64,000 nucleotides of DNA from Hemibagrus wyckioides (taxonomy: Eukaryota; Chordata; Actinopteri; Siluriformes; Bagridae), in contig NC_080727.1 in the NCBI RefSeq assembly GCF_019097595.1, positions 5,226,001 through 5,290,000 of the forward strand. Direction: 5' to 3'. Under the pieces are notes generated by a model. That model was not told the DNA's origin. It searched no databases and worked only from the letters and a program-made list of their open reading frames with translations. This document shows, in pieces, positions 21,667 through 33,104 of the stretch. How positions within the stretch are numbered: position 1 is the stretch's first letter; each line of letters begins with the position of its first letter. The position numbers and the translations under genes are program-made.

Positions 21667-21707
21667 TATAAAGAAACAAAACAAAAAGCACCTAATATTA
21701 AGAAGCC

Positions 21708-21882
21708 TTTATTTTTATCACATAAACATTACAGCACAGTGAAATTCTTTCTTCACATCTCCTGACTTTGGACCTTGGGGTCAGACATGATACAGTGCCC
21801 CAGGAGCAGAGAGGATAAAGGGACTTGCTCAGGGGCCCGACAGTGGCAGCTTGGCAGTGCTGGGGCTTGAACCCATGGGGAT
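21708..21882 (-). mobile_element. tRNA-related SINE, family II
   Basis: Plus-strand words run from TTTATTTTTATCACATAAAC to ACAGCACAGTGAAATTCTTT, then GGACCTTGGGGTCAGACATG, GAGAGGATAAAGGGACTTGC, CAGTGGCAGCTTGGCAGTGC and GGGGCTTGAACCCATGGG. The last is the complement of a B box. The same family in plus orientation is at 40.5 kb (GGTTCAAGCCCCAGCG … GAATTTCACTGTGTTGTAAT). It shares the head region with family I but has a different tail. It abuts a family I copy in the opposite orientation at 21887. Confidence 0.85.
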
Positions 21883-21886
21883 GTGG

Positions 21887-22012
21887 AAGCTTAAGGTTTA
21901 AGGTGTTGGGCTACTGATTGGAAGATTGTGAGTTTGAATCTCAGATCAGGGGCAGCTTTGTGGGCCCTTGAGCAAGGCTCTTAACCCTCAATTGCACAAA
22001 TGAGATAAATTT
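21887..22012 (+). mobile_element. tRNA-derived SINE, family I
   Basis: Plus orientation: TTTAAGGTGTTGGGCTACTG, then B-box-like GATTGTGAGTTTGAATCTCA, then GGGCCCTTGAGCAAGGCTCT and ACCCTCAATTGC, ending ATGAGATAAAT. The A-box end is degenerate and the GTCTGCCAAATGCC tail is missing. Confidence 0.85.
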
Positions 22013-22605
22013 TTCAAGTTTTAGTGCAGGTATCCCACTGTTATCCAACACTCCCTATTCCCACTTTGGGTCATATCATACAGTGTTTAGAGAGTAAGAT
22101 GGTTGAAATACTAGCTAGAATTTTCCATTAATTACACTTTAATCACATAACCTTTATGTCCGCCATGGAGGTCGTGTATGCCAAAGCCGTGTCAACGATA
22201 ATTTCCGGTCCTCTTTTGTAACAGACAATAAAGTTTTGCTGATTCTGATCTGTCCGGAGTAAATCTCCTCTCATGTCGAGAGACTTAAATGATGTGAACG
22301 AGAAGCCGAACAGGCAGGTGGATTTACAGGTGTATGACCCGGACGTCTATTCTCTTTATCTATCTCCTCTTTATCGCTGTGACCCTGAAATTGCCCGAAT
22401 CGGCACTCGCTGGAGAGGATATGGTGGCAGGAAGGCGAAACTGCAAATGCTTATGTTCTTCCCCCCTTCTGTGAAAGCGAGGAGAGAAAAAAAAAATCCT
22501 AATCTCCAGTGTCTGACAGGAGGCTTAACCACTCGATTGCTTTTCTGCTCACGTTGCGCTCCCATCATCTTTCCTTTTGCGTCTGTGAGAGGGAATCTGG
22601 GCCAC
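22013..22605. other. Unique sequence, no gene seen
   Basis: A 125-codon plus frame (22273-22650) and an 87-codon minus frame overlap here. Both run into the AC repeat and lack similarity to known proteins. The bases at about 22213-22235 (AATAAAGTTTTGCTGATTCTG) look like a processed 3' end but have no partner. Confidence 0.35.
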
Positions 22606-22633
22606 AACACACACACACACACACACACACACA
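22606..22633. repeat. (AC)n microsatellite
   Basis: About thirteen CA units. Confidence 0.96.
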
Positions 22634-24155
22634 TTCACATATACATATAGTAGGCTGCTCTAGAGTAATAAATGATGCTTGCTTCTCATTGGCTCCCTGT
22701 CCATGCATGTTCAAGAAGATGCGCTTGAATTTAACCAGAGAAATGACAGACCATTCTTTCACGAGGGCCATGTTCTAAGAGCAGGCTGCGGTAACGAGGG
22801 CTTCATAATTTATGACGTGCACAGAGTTAGGAGGGATTTGTGGTGAGCGAGAGGGAGAACGAGAGAGTTATAAAGACATGCTCACTATAAACCCTCACAG
22901 TCGTACGCAATCTAGCTCAGATCATAAATACGCTTGGCTCTTTGAAAGCACAAAGACGTTTAGAAACACACTGCCTGCCCTGCACCAATACATTCTGTAA
23001 AAACCTTTAAAGATTATATCTAGACTAATTGCAATTTGGCACAACACCACCTCTCTGAACAACATATTAACTTTCACATCCACTTTAAATCTATAGACTC
23101 CGTTCAATATGGGCTCATGGATTGCTGAAGTGGTTCTACTAGGGACCATCTTCAATAAAGAAAACCTCTACTGTTTATTATTATTATTATTATTATTGTC
23201 ACTGCGGTTGCCGATGCCATACAATGCAAAGCTGAACGAATTGGTAATTCTCACTTAGTGAGTCACAATTAGTTTGAATGAAAATGGAATGCACTTTAAC
23301 ATCTCTGGCAAAATGGTGAGGATTTTCAATGAGCGTAATGATGCTCATAAACAAGCAAGTATGTTAAAATAAAATCAAATAAATAAATAAATAAATAATA
23401 CATTTTATTTACGGAGCACTAGTCATTTTAAAAAAGTAAATAGTTATAGGTCAGCAAGTCAGTTGCAAAAACAACAAGAAGAACAATTTAAAAAAAAGCA
23501 CAGTAAACCAGTAGCAAACAGAATTAATCGAACATTAAATCCAATCAGGAAAAGATTAACTTTGAGTAATGTTTTGAACTTGATGAGACTGGTCCAATCT
23601 CGTTTGGGAAGAAAGTTCTGGCAACAAGTTTTAGCAGCAGAGAAGGAAAGTGATGGATGGAAATGTTTTGTAGGTGTAAAATGTCAGATCTAATGATTTA
23701 AGCTAAGGTTACTAACACATTAGCAAACTATAAACACTTGTTAAACTGTTTATTGGAAGGCAGGCCAGTTTTTTGATTCCTTTAGTTTTATTCATTAATC
23801 ACAATAAGCTAACGATTCATAATGATGATAGGATGAATCTCAAATTTTGCCAATGGGGTTCATTGGGGATCCCACAAAGGTCCTTCCAAAGATAGAAAGC
23901 TAGGATACAAAGGGGTAGCTATGTATATTTGCGTTCAGAGCCAACCCGTTTGCGAGATAGGACACAATGGAGTAGTTATATTTTCTATGAATGCTGATTC
24001 ATATTTTGAACCATGCCATCCCAATAAAATCATTGGGCATAGCGTGAGCACTGATTACAAACTGGATCTGAAAATCATTAGCTGTCATAGAAAATGACTT
24101 CCAGTCCCTATATCTGATGGTGTGAAGACAAAATTCGGGGTTTATAGATTAAACC
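22634..24155. other. Unique sequence with short simple tracts
   Basis: Contains (TTA)n at about 23175-23197 and AAAT units at about 23382-23398. Open frames are 62-77 codons with no similarity to known proteins. Nothing else recognised. Confidence 0.4.
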
Positions 24156-24157
24156 TC

Positions 24158-24262
24158 GGCTCCCAATAGACTGGTGTCCTATTCACACCCAGCGTTCCCA
24201 GGACAGACTGTGGATCCACTCTGTCCCTGACCCTGATAAAGTGGTTACTGAAAATGTATGAA
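24158..24262 (+). repeat. Dispersed teleost repeat tail (GGTTACTGAAAATG family)
   Basis: TGGTGTCCTATTCACACCCA and CCCTGACCCTGATAAAGTGG followed by TTACTGAAAATGTATGAATC are the 3' part of a common fish SINE-like repeat that normally ends in tandem ATGAATGA or GGATGGAT units. Longer copies in reverse orientation are at 28.2 and 31.1 kb. Confidence 0.7.
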
Positions 24263-25344
24263 TCAATGAATTCATTTAAAAGATAAGATAAACCCCGAAG
24301 AATATTGCAACAATTTAGACACTTCTTAAAGAGAACATAATCTTCAAATCACTCCTGGAATAAAAGGACTGGTCAAACACCTCATCTGGTGGAACAAAAA
24401 AGAAAGAAAGAGAGCAGACTCCACATTTCAGACTGAATCTCCCCTGCGATAAATTGGCAGATGACACAACTAAGAGTTCAACAAAAGACAGAACATTGGA
24501 CTGGGATCCTTCAGAAAGAGGCAGTGCAATCTCTCCCATGGGAATTGTGTCTGAACCATAAGCCATAGCCAGTTATCCATGTGGCCTGAGATTAAGAGGG
24601 GAAAGGTTTAACACTTTCAATGGGTCCAATGAATAATGTGCTCCACATGAGATACATGATAATCCTCTAGGATGGTGGGATGGTTTGGAATGCTAGACAA
24701 CAAAATCCGAGGATGGATCTGTAATCTGTAAAGGTAACTTGGATCCATGAATAGAAATCAAGTGAACCGTAGTAAATGCTTTTTATTGTCAATCTTACGT
24801 TACAGTTGTCTTCATAAAGTAGTGTGTTGGGTTTTGGTAAATCGGTTCAAATCTATTGACACATTTCCATGATTTTGGGTGTATGAAAAATTCCCAAATT
24901 CCAATTTTATGTCTTTATTTGAATTTCAAATCTTGTAAGAATTCAACTACTAAACTTCACTTACAAATTCAACTAAAGTGGATGATCTTCCCATTGGTTG
25001 AATTCCACGGGGTACAAATTGAGTGGCACTGATGTGAGCCCTGTAGATTCAAAGGCTCATCAAACTACAGCCAAGATCCTCCTCGAATGCAGTGCTTGAT
25101 CTTCATGTTCATTGACACCTTTTCCCATTTGATTCCTTTTTTTATCTGTATCAAGACCATCAAAGTGAAGTGTAACATGCTACAGTATAGGAGTGTAAAT
25201 ACAGCATGTCTGTACAAATGACATGATGAATTCTGTTGGATGAACATGATAATGAAGGATATCATTTCTTACGTACAAAATCGACTAAAGAAAATCAAAA
25301 TGATTTTTGGCTCACCAATTGGATATCAGATCAATTTCTCTTCT
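24263..25344. other. Unique sequence, no gene seen
   Basis: Non-repetitive. Short frames only (83 codons minus at 24315, 66 codons minus at 25065) with no similarity. Confidence 0.35.
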
Positions 25345-25423
25345 CACCCCAGAAAGTTCACATAATCCCATTTCCTTAAATGACTTATTTAAGGAAATGG
25401 GATTATGTGAACTTTCTGGGGTG
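25345..25423. repeat. Perfect hairpin: 37-bp arms, 5-nt loop
   Basis: Bases 25345-25381 are an exact reverse complement of 25387-25423, with loop GACTT. The arms begin CACCCCAGAAAGTTCACATA and contain mixed sequence, so this is not simple-repeat slippage. There are no mismatches and no obvious TIR or target duplication at the edges. Perfect pairing is unlike most metazoan microRNA precursors, which carry bulges. A recent template-switch inverted duplication or an assembly/sequencing fold-back artefact are both plausible. Confidence 0.97.
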
Positions 25424-26230
25424 CATTTTCTTGGTCAAAAGAATATGTTACAATTAACATTTTATTGGCTATTGGCTGTTATGGTTAAAAAAAAAAAAAA
25501 AAAAAAAGACTATCCAGTCAGGATCTTGCATTTCTACCATTTCTGTTCCTGAGCTCAGGAATTTTGACATTTTCCATTATCAAACCTTTTTCCACAAGAA
25601 CATGATTTTTGGTGAAAAAGGACCTTTATTAATCAACGTGATGCCAAGATTGATGGTGATTGTGCCTTAAATATTCGTCCAAATTACTGCTATTACTACA
25701 AATGCAAAACTATATCAAGCTTTTCATTTCAAGTATACAGTTAATGCTGTGATTGAATATTTTGTCATCTCTCCTAAACACAACTTAATGTGAACCTTAT
25801 TTTTGGAGAATCTTGCTGTTCTCATGGTCCACTGGAGGGGCAGAACATATACATGCAACATTAACGTCAGGATAATACATAACTGTAAATGAATAAAGCA
25901 GGCCAAACTATAATGATATAGATATAGAAACACAAGGATCAGAAAATCATGATCATAAAACAATGAGCAAGTTTTGTAAAGCTATTAAGCCACAACAAGG
26001 TATAAACAGACAAACTAATAATGGTCTCAACACTGAACAGGTGAACACAATAGGGTACAGAGACTGGAATAGAACCAAAACAAAGGCACATGGACAGGCA
26101 AATAAAAAATATGCAAGATAGATTAATTTGACTTCTTAACACAATACTGCTTGTTGTCATCAAAGGTAGACCTGGAAATTCACCCAGATATAAAGGCAGT
26201 CTTTCCAAAGCTAGCAACAAAAATAAAACT
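25424..26230. other. Unique sequence, no gene seen
   Basis: A poly-A run lies at 25487-25507. Minus-strand frames of 79 and 93 codons overlap each other and are not recognised. Confidence 0.35.
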
Positions 26231-26387
26231 TTTACATTTTGCAGACTTTATTATCCAGAGCAAGTTACGGTTGAGCAAGTTGCCCTTGCTCAAGGGCACA
26301 GCAGTGGCAACTTGGTGAACATGGGATTCAAACTCACAACCTTTGTATCAGTAGTCCAACACCGTAACTACCGAGCTACCCCCCCCA
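26231..26387 (-). mobile_element. tRNA-derived SINE, family I
   Basis: Reversed SINE: ACATTTTGCAGACTTTATTA, TGAGCAAGTTGCCCTTGCTC, AAGGGCACAGCAGTGGCAAC, GGGATTCAAACTCACAACCT (B-box complement) and GTAACTACCGAGCTACC (A-box complement). The head is intact, and a C run closes it. Confidence 0.9.
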
Positions 26388-28039
26388 AGACATAATAGGA
26401 GCAAAATTAAACTAACCAGATTTTCCATTAATTACAAAACACTCTGATAAACTCTAAATGAATTGTAACCAAGTTATATTATTTCATGAACGTTGGTTTA
26501 ATCAATCGACTCAGATTAAGGGGAAAAACTATCAAAAATACCAGTACTAATTTGTTCACTGGGCATACAGTATGTTACGACGATGAGTGGTTTATATTAA
26601 AATACATTCAAAGTGTACATTTAAATAGTAGATATAACTGCTACATTTACAGCACAAGGCCTTTAAGACATTTTGTGTGGGCGTATAGAAAAAAATATCT
26701 CTTAAAATTGCTGTCGTATATGAGACGTAGCTCTCATAAATCAACTTTCAAGGTTACGGATATTTAAGGTTTTAAGGAAAGTACGATTACTTAATCACAT
26801 TTTCTAAAAAGCCTTTCTTCAGTCATGCTGAATGCTTCGAATTGAATTTAAATTGAAGATGGCCATATACATGGCTGCTATGTGTCGAGGGAGAAAATTA
26901 TGAGAAATTGGAGATGAGTTTTTTTCGCCACTGCTGAAAAATCAGCCTTGACACGCTCATTTCCTGTTGAGTTGACTTCAAGACCCTCATTATATGTTGA
27001 CAAAATTAATCTACCTTTAAGAAAATGGCACTCAGCTATGGAATTCTAGAGAATTAGACCTCTAGAAAGCAGAACTTTAAAAAAAATAAAAAATAAAGGA
27101 GGACATTTAACAGATTAAAGACTCAGGTAGGAATTGCTGTGAATGGCCGGTCAGCAACAATTCCCTATAGCCGTGCTAATAAAAACACATCAATACACAT
27201 CGTCCCTCTATATTTGCAAACTCTTAGCAGCCATGAGCGTCTGGGGTCAAAACTGAAATTACAAATAAATTAGTCCCGTGTGAATGAAAAGAAATGCTTA
27301 CTATGTCATACTGGTTAATTGACTTCACTCAAATAGATCTCAAACACAATGCCACTACCGCCATCTACGTAAATTTGCTTAAGGCTTAAAATATTCATGC
27401 CTCGAATCATTATCAGAGGTGGACGTCATCTATAGAGGAGGATTTTTTTTTCCTTTTACCACTAAACCCCAAAAAACAACACTGAAAAATATGAAAAAAA
27501 AAAAACAGGGATGCTGGGGAAAAAATAAATTATTTCTTATTCATAAATTATAACAACTAATAGCAGTTTACGGTGCATAATTATATCAACTCCTGGACCA
27601 GAACTTTCTGGCGAGCTTTCTTTGATCTTTGATCTAATGTAGCTGAGTTAGTAAGTTAGCTATGTTTTTTCATAAGCAGCAAAGTCACCCCCCCCAGCTA
27701 AATAAAATTATAATAAATAAATAAATAAATCTTTACAATTGCTGTTGTGTATGAGACACATCTATCACAAGGGTATTTAAGGCACTAAAGAATGTAAGCT
27801 TATTTAATCTTAAACTCTCTCTCTCTCTCTCTCTCGGTCCACATGTGGCATTATTTTTGCAATGACTGTTTAATTTTCCAGGATTTTCTTATAATAAAAT
27901 CTGAGATTGTGAAATATAGAGTGATGAAAAGATGTGCAATGGGTTTACTAGTGAATATACTGTATATATAAAAATTTGGGCCGGTTTGTACAGGAAAAGT
28001 CAGGGTACAAGGAGGGGCACAGCAAACTATTCAGCTTCT
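26388..28039. other. Non-coding stretch with a diverged direct duplication
   Basis: About 26701-26790 and 27732-27812 share AAATTGCTGT.GT.TATGAGAC, CTATCA/CTCATAA and GGTATTTAAGG words in the same order. This points to an old repeat copied about 1.03 kb apart. A (TC)n tract sits at 27815-27836. No gene seen. Confidence 0.45.
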
Positions 28040-28044
28040 ATACA

Positions 28045-28500
28045 TCTATTTCTCCATCCATCCATCCATCCATCCACCCATTCAACTATCCATCCATCCG
28101 CCCATCTGTCCGTCCATCTGTCCATCCATCCATCCATCCACCCGTCCGTCTGTCCGTCCGTCTGTCCATCCACCCATCCATTCATCCATTCATCTGTCCA
28201 CCTAATCCATCCACCCGTCCATCTCCCCGTCCATCCATCCATCCATCTATCCATCCATCCATCCATCCATCCATCCATCCATCTACCCGTTTTCTCTAGG
28301 CCATATCCTACACAGAGTTACAGGGAGCCTGGAACCTAATCCAGACAATTCAGACACTCCAGACAATTTAGAGTCGCCAATCAACCTACAACACACGTCT
28401 TTGAATTGGGGGAGGAAACCAGAAAAAAGCACTGGGAGAACATGCAAACTCCGAAGACATAGGGGAATGAATCAAACCCCCTATCCTGGAGGTATGAGAC
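28045..28500 (-). repeat. Dispersed teleost repeat with (CCAT)n tail
   Basis: A long CATC/CATCTGTC/CCGT-rich tract (28050-28281) is followed by a TATCCTACACAGAGTTACAG, AGAGTCGCCAATCAACCTAC, GTCTTTGAATTGGGGGAGGA and GAGAACATGCAAACTCCGAA series. This is the complement of the common fish repeat whose plus strand reads GTTTGCATGTTCTCCC...GGATGGATGGAT. The expanded, impure CCAT tail accounts for the open frames of 83-135 codons rich in Ser/His/Pro/Ile or Trp/Asp/Gly. Confidence 0.85.
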
Positions 28501-31050
28501 GATACATACTTAGAGTACACATACTACAGTCACTTTAAAAAGTACAAAAATTGTCATAATGGATTACTTCATTTAGTCATAAATGAACCAAACCTACACA
28601 TGTTCCCGATGTATAGCACATGGATTAAATCTGGATCCCGGTGTCTTCGATCTGAAAGGACTTGTTGATTTACCACCTGCTTCAAGCAGCAATCAAGCAA
28701 GTAATGTCATTCCATATATATTGCGCTCACTTCTTTGTTTTTTGTTTTTTTTGGTTTTCTGGGCTTCATTACACAGAGTGTGCTTGGAGTGTCACTTAAC
28801 ACAAATTGCTGAATACTTTTCAGACACAAGGGAAAAGAAATCACACTGAAATCCAGGCTAAGGAAAGGACTGAGGTTTGTAGCAGTGTTCCCTCGCCTCC
28901 TAAAGGACCTTGCTATCCATTTCTGTTTATATCACATAATCAATTTTTTTTTCCAAGTAATCAATTCTGTTAAACACACTGGTGTATCAATCAGCCCAGT
29001 TAATTGGGCTTCAACTCCGAAGCTTATATCTGTACTACATGAAATTACATTTTCCACCAGGACACATTAAGTTCCGTCAAATTTAGTTGCAGTTAGATGG
29101 GCATCAGTGAGCTCCAAAATTCTGCTAATTTCAGGGGGGAAAGGTTTCTTTGTGTTTTCCTGTGTCAGCGCTTTTTTAGCAAGTGCACTTTTGTTTTTTT
29201 TTTTACCCTTTTCGTTCACTGGGTGCCTCATTTGCTCTGCCTGATTGTGCAGGTCCTCAGGACCCTCTGCTTCATTTAACTGTTCTGATTTCTCAGGGTA
29301 TGAACCACAAGAAAAACCTGCTAATAGGGCAATCGGTCTAACCAGACACACACACACACACACACACATTTTTTCTGAAATTCTGTGATATGAATATGAA
29401 TTGCTTTCAGATAGGAAATAATCTATTCTACAGATTAGAGAGTGTGCAATGGTGCTGTACAGGTGAGGAATAAAACAAGACAGCATGCTGAAAAAGAAAA
29501 ATAATCACTGTCAAGGTGATATGATGTGGCCAGATCTGAGGCAAAGTTACTATTAACAGCCTAATGTTCATTATTTCTTGTCACGCTATGTCCTGAATGG
29601 TTTTGTTCCTCTTGTAACACAGTAGTTTGAATATGTTCCTTATTACCACATCATCCATGGAGAATTCCATTTACTTTGCGGAATGTCTTTCTTTAGATTA
29701 TGTGTCTTTATTTCCTTTAACCACAGAATTTAAGACATTTCAACTTCGAAATGGAAGTTCACCTGCTACCTTAAAAACGTGAGTTAAGCTTTGTTTTACT
29801 TCATAGGTAGTCAAGCTGATGGATTACTTAAAGTTTCGTCTTTGAAAACTTGACAATTGGTGTTTAAGACATGAATTAAATTAATTAGGATATCATGGTT
29901 TACATTACAAGAATATGAAGCCCCTATGAATTAGCTGTATAAACTATAAGCTATAGAAACAGTAATAAAGTGTATACAGTAATGGAACAATTCAATAATC
30001 CAAAAATGTATTAATATAAACCTGTGATTTGATTGACAGGCCACACATCAGAATTCAATAGTGCTGTGATATACAGTTTAATGAATAAAAATACATATGT
30101 TTTTCAGAATATAAATTATTTAAAAGTGTATTTAAAAACCATTTAACACTACAGGATATCTCTGACAGAATCAGAACACTCTGGCGCCCTATAGACCTAA
30201 TACCTGGTACAGAAATAGAAAGCCTTTCAGACCTTTCAGATGCCTCATTAGCAATACACAGTACATGCAGTCCTTTCTACAGTATATATTATGTTTTGCA
30301 AAGCTGCTTGCTGCACCAGTTTTATAACAGTCACATCCTAAAAACCCCCTTCAAACTGTCCCCCGTCTTTCTGATCTTCCTGGGTTTAAAAAAAAAACTA
30401 AAAGCGAGACACTGAAGTGCTGTTAGAACCCGAAATAAAAGCGAGCGAACAGAAAGACTGGCGAGCGGGGAGATACCGAGACAGAAAGATGGCCCTAGGC
30501 AAAAACTGTCAAAGTGAGACCTTTAGCGTGGTCCTGCCAAACCAATCGGCAGAGCGTTCAAAACAGCTCCATCTGAGAATTAGACGGACAGCCGGCTCCG
30601 GCTGGAATATACAGCACTTTATCTACAGTATGCACGTTTGCTTCGATCATTATGTAGGATCAGAGGTGACAAGTAAAATATTACAGACTCCTTGGCAAAG
30701 CTTGTATTATTAATGTGCTATTCCTCAAGTGGGCTCTAATAAGAAAGCAATTGTAGCTTTGGTAGCTTTAGAATTTAAAGACTGACCCAAGGGATAATTA
30801 TATTTTCGAACTTTCCAGATAGCGTCGCGACATGAAAATGTTTGTTAAGCTGAACGCTCTGTTGGGTAATTTAAATGGCCGGTGCTTTTGGGGGATTTTC
30901 AGCTCTGGGTGTTTTTTTTTTTTTTTTTAATTACTTTAATAAGACATAAACAAATAAGTCACGTCACCTAGAAACTACCAAACTCAAAAAGCCCACAATC
31001 CTGATAGCCGATTGCCAATTTAAACAGCTTTACCTCTGACAAATCAGACA
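28501..31050. other. Largely unique sequence, includes a candidate conserved block
   Basis: 2.5 kb with only an (AC)n tract (29345-29371) and old-repeat words at about 29945-30030 (AGCTATAGAAACAGTAATAA, TAATATAAACCTGTGATTTG). The part 30390-30880 has balanced composition, no simple repeats and several CGs, and is the best candidate for constrained non-coding DNA here. A 98-codon plus frame (30417-30713) covers part of it but has no similarity I recognise. Confidence 0.35.
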
Positions 31051-31059
31051 CTCAATACT

Positions 31060-31330
31060 TCCATCCTTCCATCTGTCCATCTATCTATCCATCCATCCAT
31101 CCATATCCTACACAAGGTCATAAAGAGCCTGGAGTCAATTCCAGACAATTCACACACTCCAGACAATTTACAGATGCCAATCAAGCTACAACACACGTTT
31201 TTGGATTGGGGAGAAAACCAGAGAACCCAGAGGAAATCCCATGGACATAGGGCGGAGTCTGGAATCAAACCCCCTGTAGAAACCTGGAGTACCTGGAGGA
31301 AACCCATGAAACCCATGAATCATGGCAGAA
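31060..31330 (-). repeat. Dispersed teleost repeat with CCAT tail
   Basis: Same family and orientation as 28.0-28.5 kb: a short (CCAT)n at about 31060-31106, then ATATCCTACACAAGGTCATA, ACAGATGCCAATCAAGCTAC and ACACGTTTTTGGATTGGGGA. Part of the end is duplicated as ACCTGGAGTACCTGGAGGAA. Confidence 0.8.
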
Positions 31331-31582
31331 TCGGGGTAAACCCCAAACCCATCCATGAGTCAAATGCTCAAGGAAGTTAAGCAAACCAACCAATGGTTTT
31401 CTAGCTATCATGCACTTTTTCTTTTTTACAAATAGACACCAAAGCTAATTTGTATGTCTTAGGCTCATGCTGTGTAGTATTATCAGGTGCAGTTGCATCC
31501 ATGGGAACAGAATCAGACTCAAATGCAGGGATAAAAGGCAGGCAGGGGAAATTATTAACATTCACATTATCTTATTATATAC

Positions 31583-31702
31583 AAATGATCAATTGAGGGT
31601 TAAGGGTCTTGCTCAGGGGCCCAACGGTGGCAGCTTGGTGAACCTGGGATTCAAACTCACAACCTCCTGAGCATCAGACCAGAACTTTAACCACTAAGGA
31701 AT
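31583..31702 (-). mobile_element. tRNA-derived SINE, family I
   Basis: GATCAATTGAGGGTTAAGGG, GCTCAGGGGCCCAACGGTGG, GGGATTCAAACTCACAACCT and ACTTTAACCACTAAGG give tail-less but otherwise complete SINE sequence in reverse. It borders directly on an LTR-like repeat. Confidence 0.88.
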
Positions 31703-32034
31703 TAATCTGGCAACAGAAAATACAGAAACACGAAACAGGATCCAGGAAACAGAAAATAAAAATCCCCAAAACAGACAAGAGAAACCAAAAAAAAAAAAAC
31801 AGGTCTCAAGAAGTAAGAGCTCAACAGCAATTAACGCAAAACATCAGGTATGTGTAGGGGAGGTAATTAGAGACATGTAAGGAACAGGTGTGCAGAGGCG
31901 GAATCGGGATGAAGATCAGGCGGGGCAAACACACGTGAGAACATAAACAAAAGCAAATGGCATAGGATATGATAACAAACAGAAGCATCCTCTGGTGTTA
32001 TGGCAGGGAACTGTCCCAGCTGCCTGTGACAAGT
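31703..32034 (-). mobile_element. LTR-like interspersed repeat
   Basis: The right edge GGCAGGGAACTGTCCCAG…TGTGACA matches the edge of the repeat at 16.1-16.6 kb, and the body is A/CA-rich with AACAGGTGTGC and AACACACGTGAG words. Read on minus it starts near TGTCACAGGCAGCTGGGACA. No coding domain was found. It is called LTR-like by edge similarity and TG start only. Confidence 0.4.
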
Positions 32035-32194
32035 ATAGATGACTTAGAAAAAAATAGATTATTAGATATATCAAACACTGTGGAGGTGCTTACACAGGGT
32101 TGGTCAAACCTTCTGCAAGGGATTGTGGGGTTTTCAAGAACACAAAAGTCTATAGAAATGGCTGGGATTGGGTTAAGAGATGCTTCGATGGATT

Positions 32195-32350
32195 GATCCT
32201 AGGTGCAAAGGGAAATTGTGAATCTACAGCATACAAAGACTTGGAAAATTTGGTGCTTCGAACATGGTGGCAACAGTTTGGTGAAGAATGTATGAATGTG
32301 ATGAGTGTGCTGGTCAGGTGTTCATTCACTTTTAGTCATTTGGTGAGTTG
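32195..32350 (+). mobile_element. 3' end of a long-TIR fish DNA element
   Basis: GCAAAGGGAAATTGTGAATC, ACAGCATACAAAGACTTGGA, GGCAACAGTTTGGTGAAGAA and GTGCTGGTCAGGTGTTCATT follow the order of the 3' end of the element family whose paired copies lie at 60.1-61.1 kb. The terminal TIR is degenerate after about 32350. Sequence at about 32040-32190 is not clearly part of it. Confidence 0.7.
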
Positions 32351-33104
32351 GAATGAAGTGCAACATCAGTTCTAGATGGTTCTTCATCAGGTCCTCGTGC
32401 TTCATCAGGAATAACTAATTAGAAAATTTGCCTGGTTGAAGTCAGAACAGTTTACTTGCAGGTTTTGAGCAGAGATTTTATCCTTCTTTAGCGATATCTA
32501 AAAGTTGTATATTTGTGTTCTTATAATTTCAGAATAAACAGAATTTATAAGTAGGCATATAAAGATGTAAATATTTTGAAATCTGTGGATCACTTTCATT
32601 TTTAGTGAGTTTTTTTGTACTTTATTTGCTTTAACACAAATCCGGAATTGGAGCACAGTACACACACACCCACATTAAAAACCCTTGTGTCACCCACTCA
32701 CGGTGCAATTTTTACAACCCAGTTTGCTAAAACAAGCACACGCCTCCTACATACTGCTCTGCATTACATCCTTGTTCAATTTGCAGCCCATTGTGTGGAA
32801 AACAAAGATAAAAACACAGAAGGAAAGAATTTATGTCTTGGATTTTGGGAGAAATTCTTCAGTTTGGGTAAAATGTGATAAGATGCATCTGTGCTTATCA
32901 ACCTGCTTATTATCCTTTTCATCTGAGCTGCAGTTTCAGCTGCCTCTCATTTTCAGAACTTTTTTATTTTTATTTTTTTTAGATGTTAGAAGCTAGAACA
33001 TATTTTCTGCTCCACATTCTCACACCTCCATGATTTAATGTCTGTATATCTCAGCAAGGGTTTCTCTTAGTGTTTGTTTGTTTGATTATTTATTTGCTTA
33101 TTTG
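32351..33104. other. Unique sequence, no gene seen
   Basis: AT-rich. Frames of 87 and 103 codons overlap in different phases (32615-32996) with no similarity. Confidence 0.35.

Noticed and set aside
28050..28281. CRISPR-like array of short repeats
   Set aside because: The units are contiguous CATC-type tetranucleotides without spacers, in a eukaryotic context.
27932..28339. 135- and 107-codon plus frames and an 83-codon minus frame
   Set aside because: They translate the CCAT/CATC-rich tail of a dispersed repeat in three phases and both strands.
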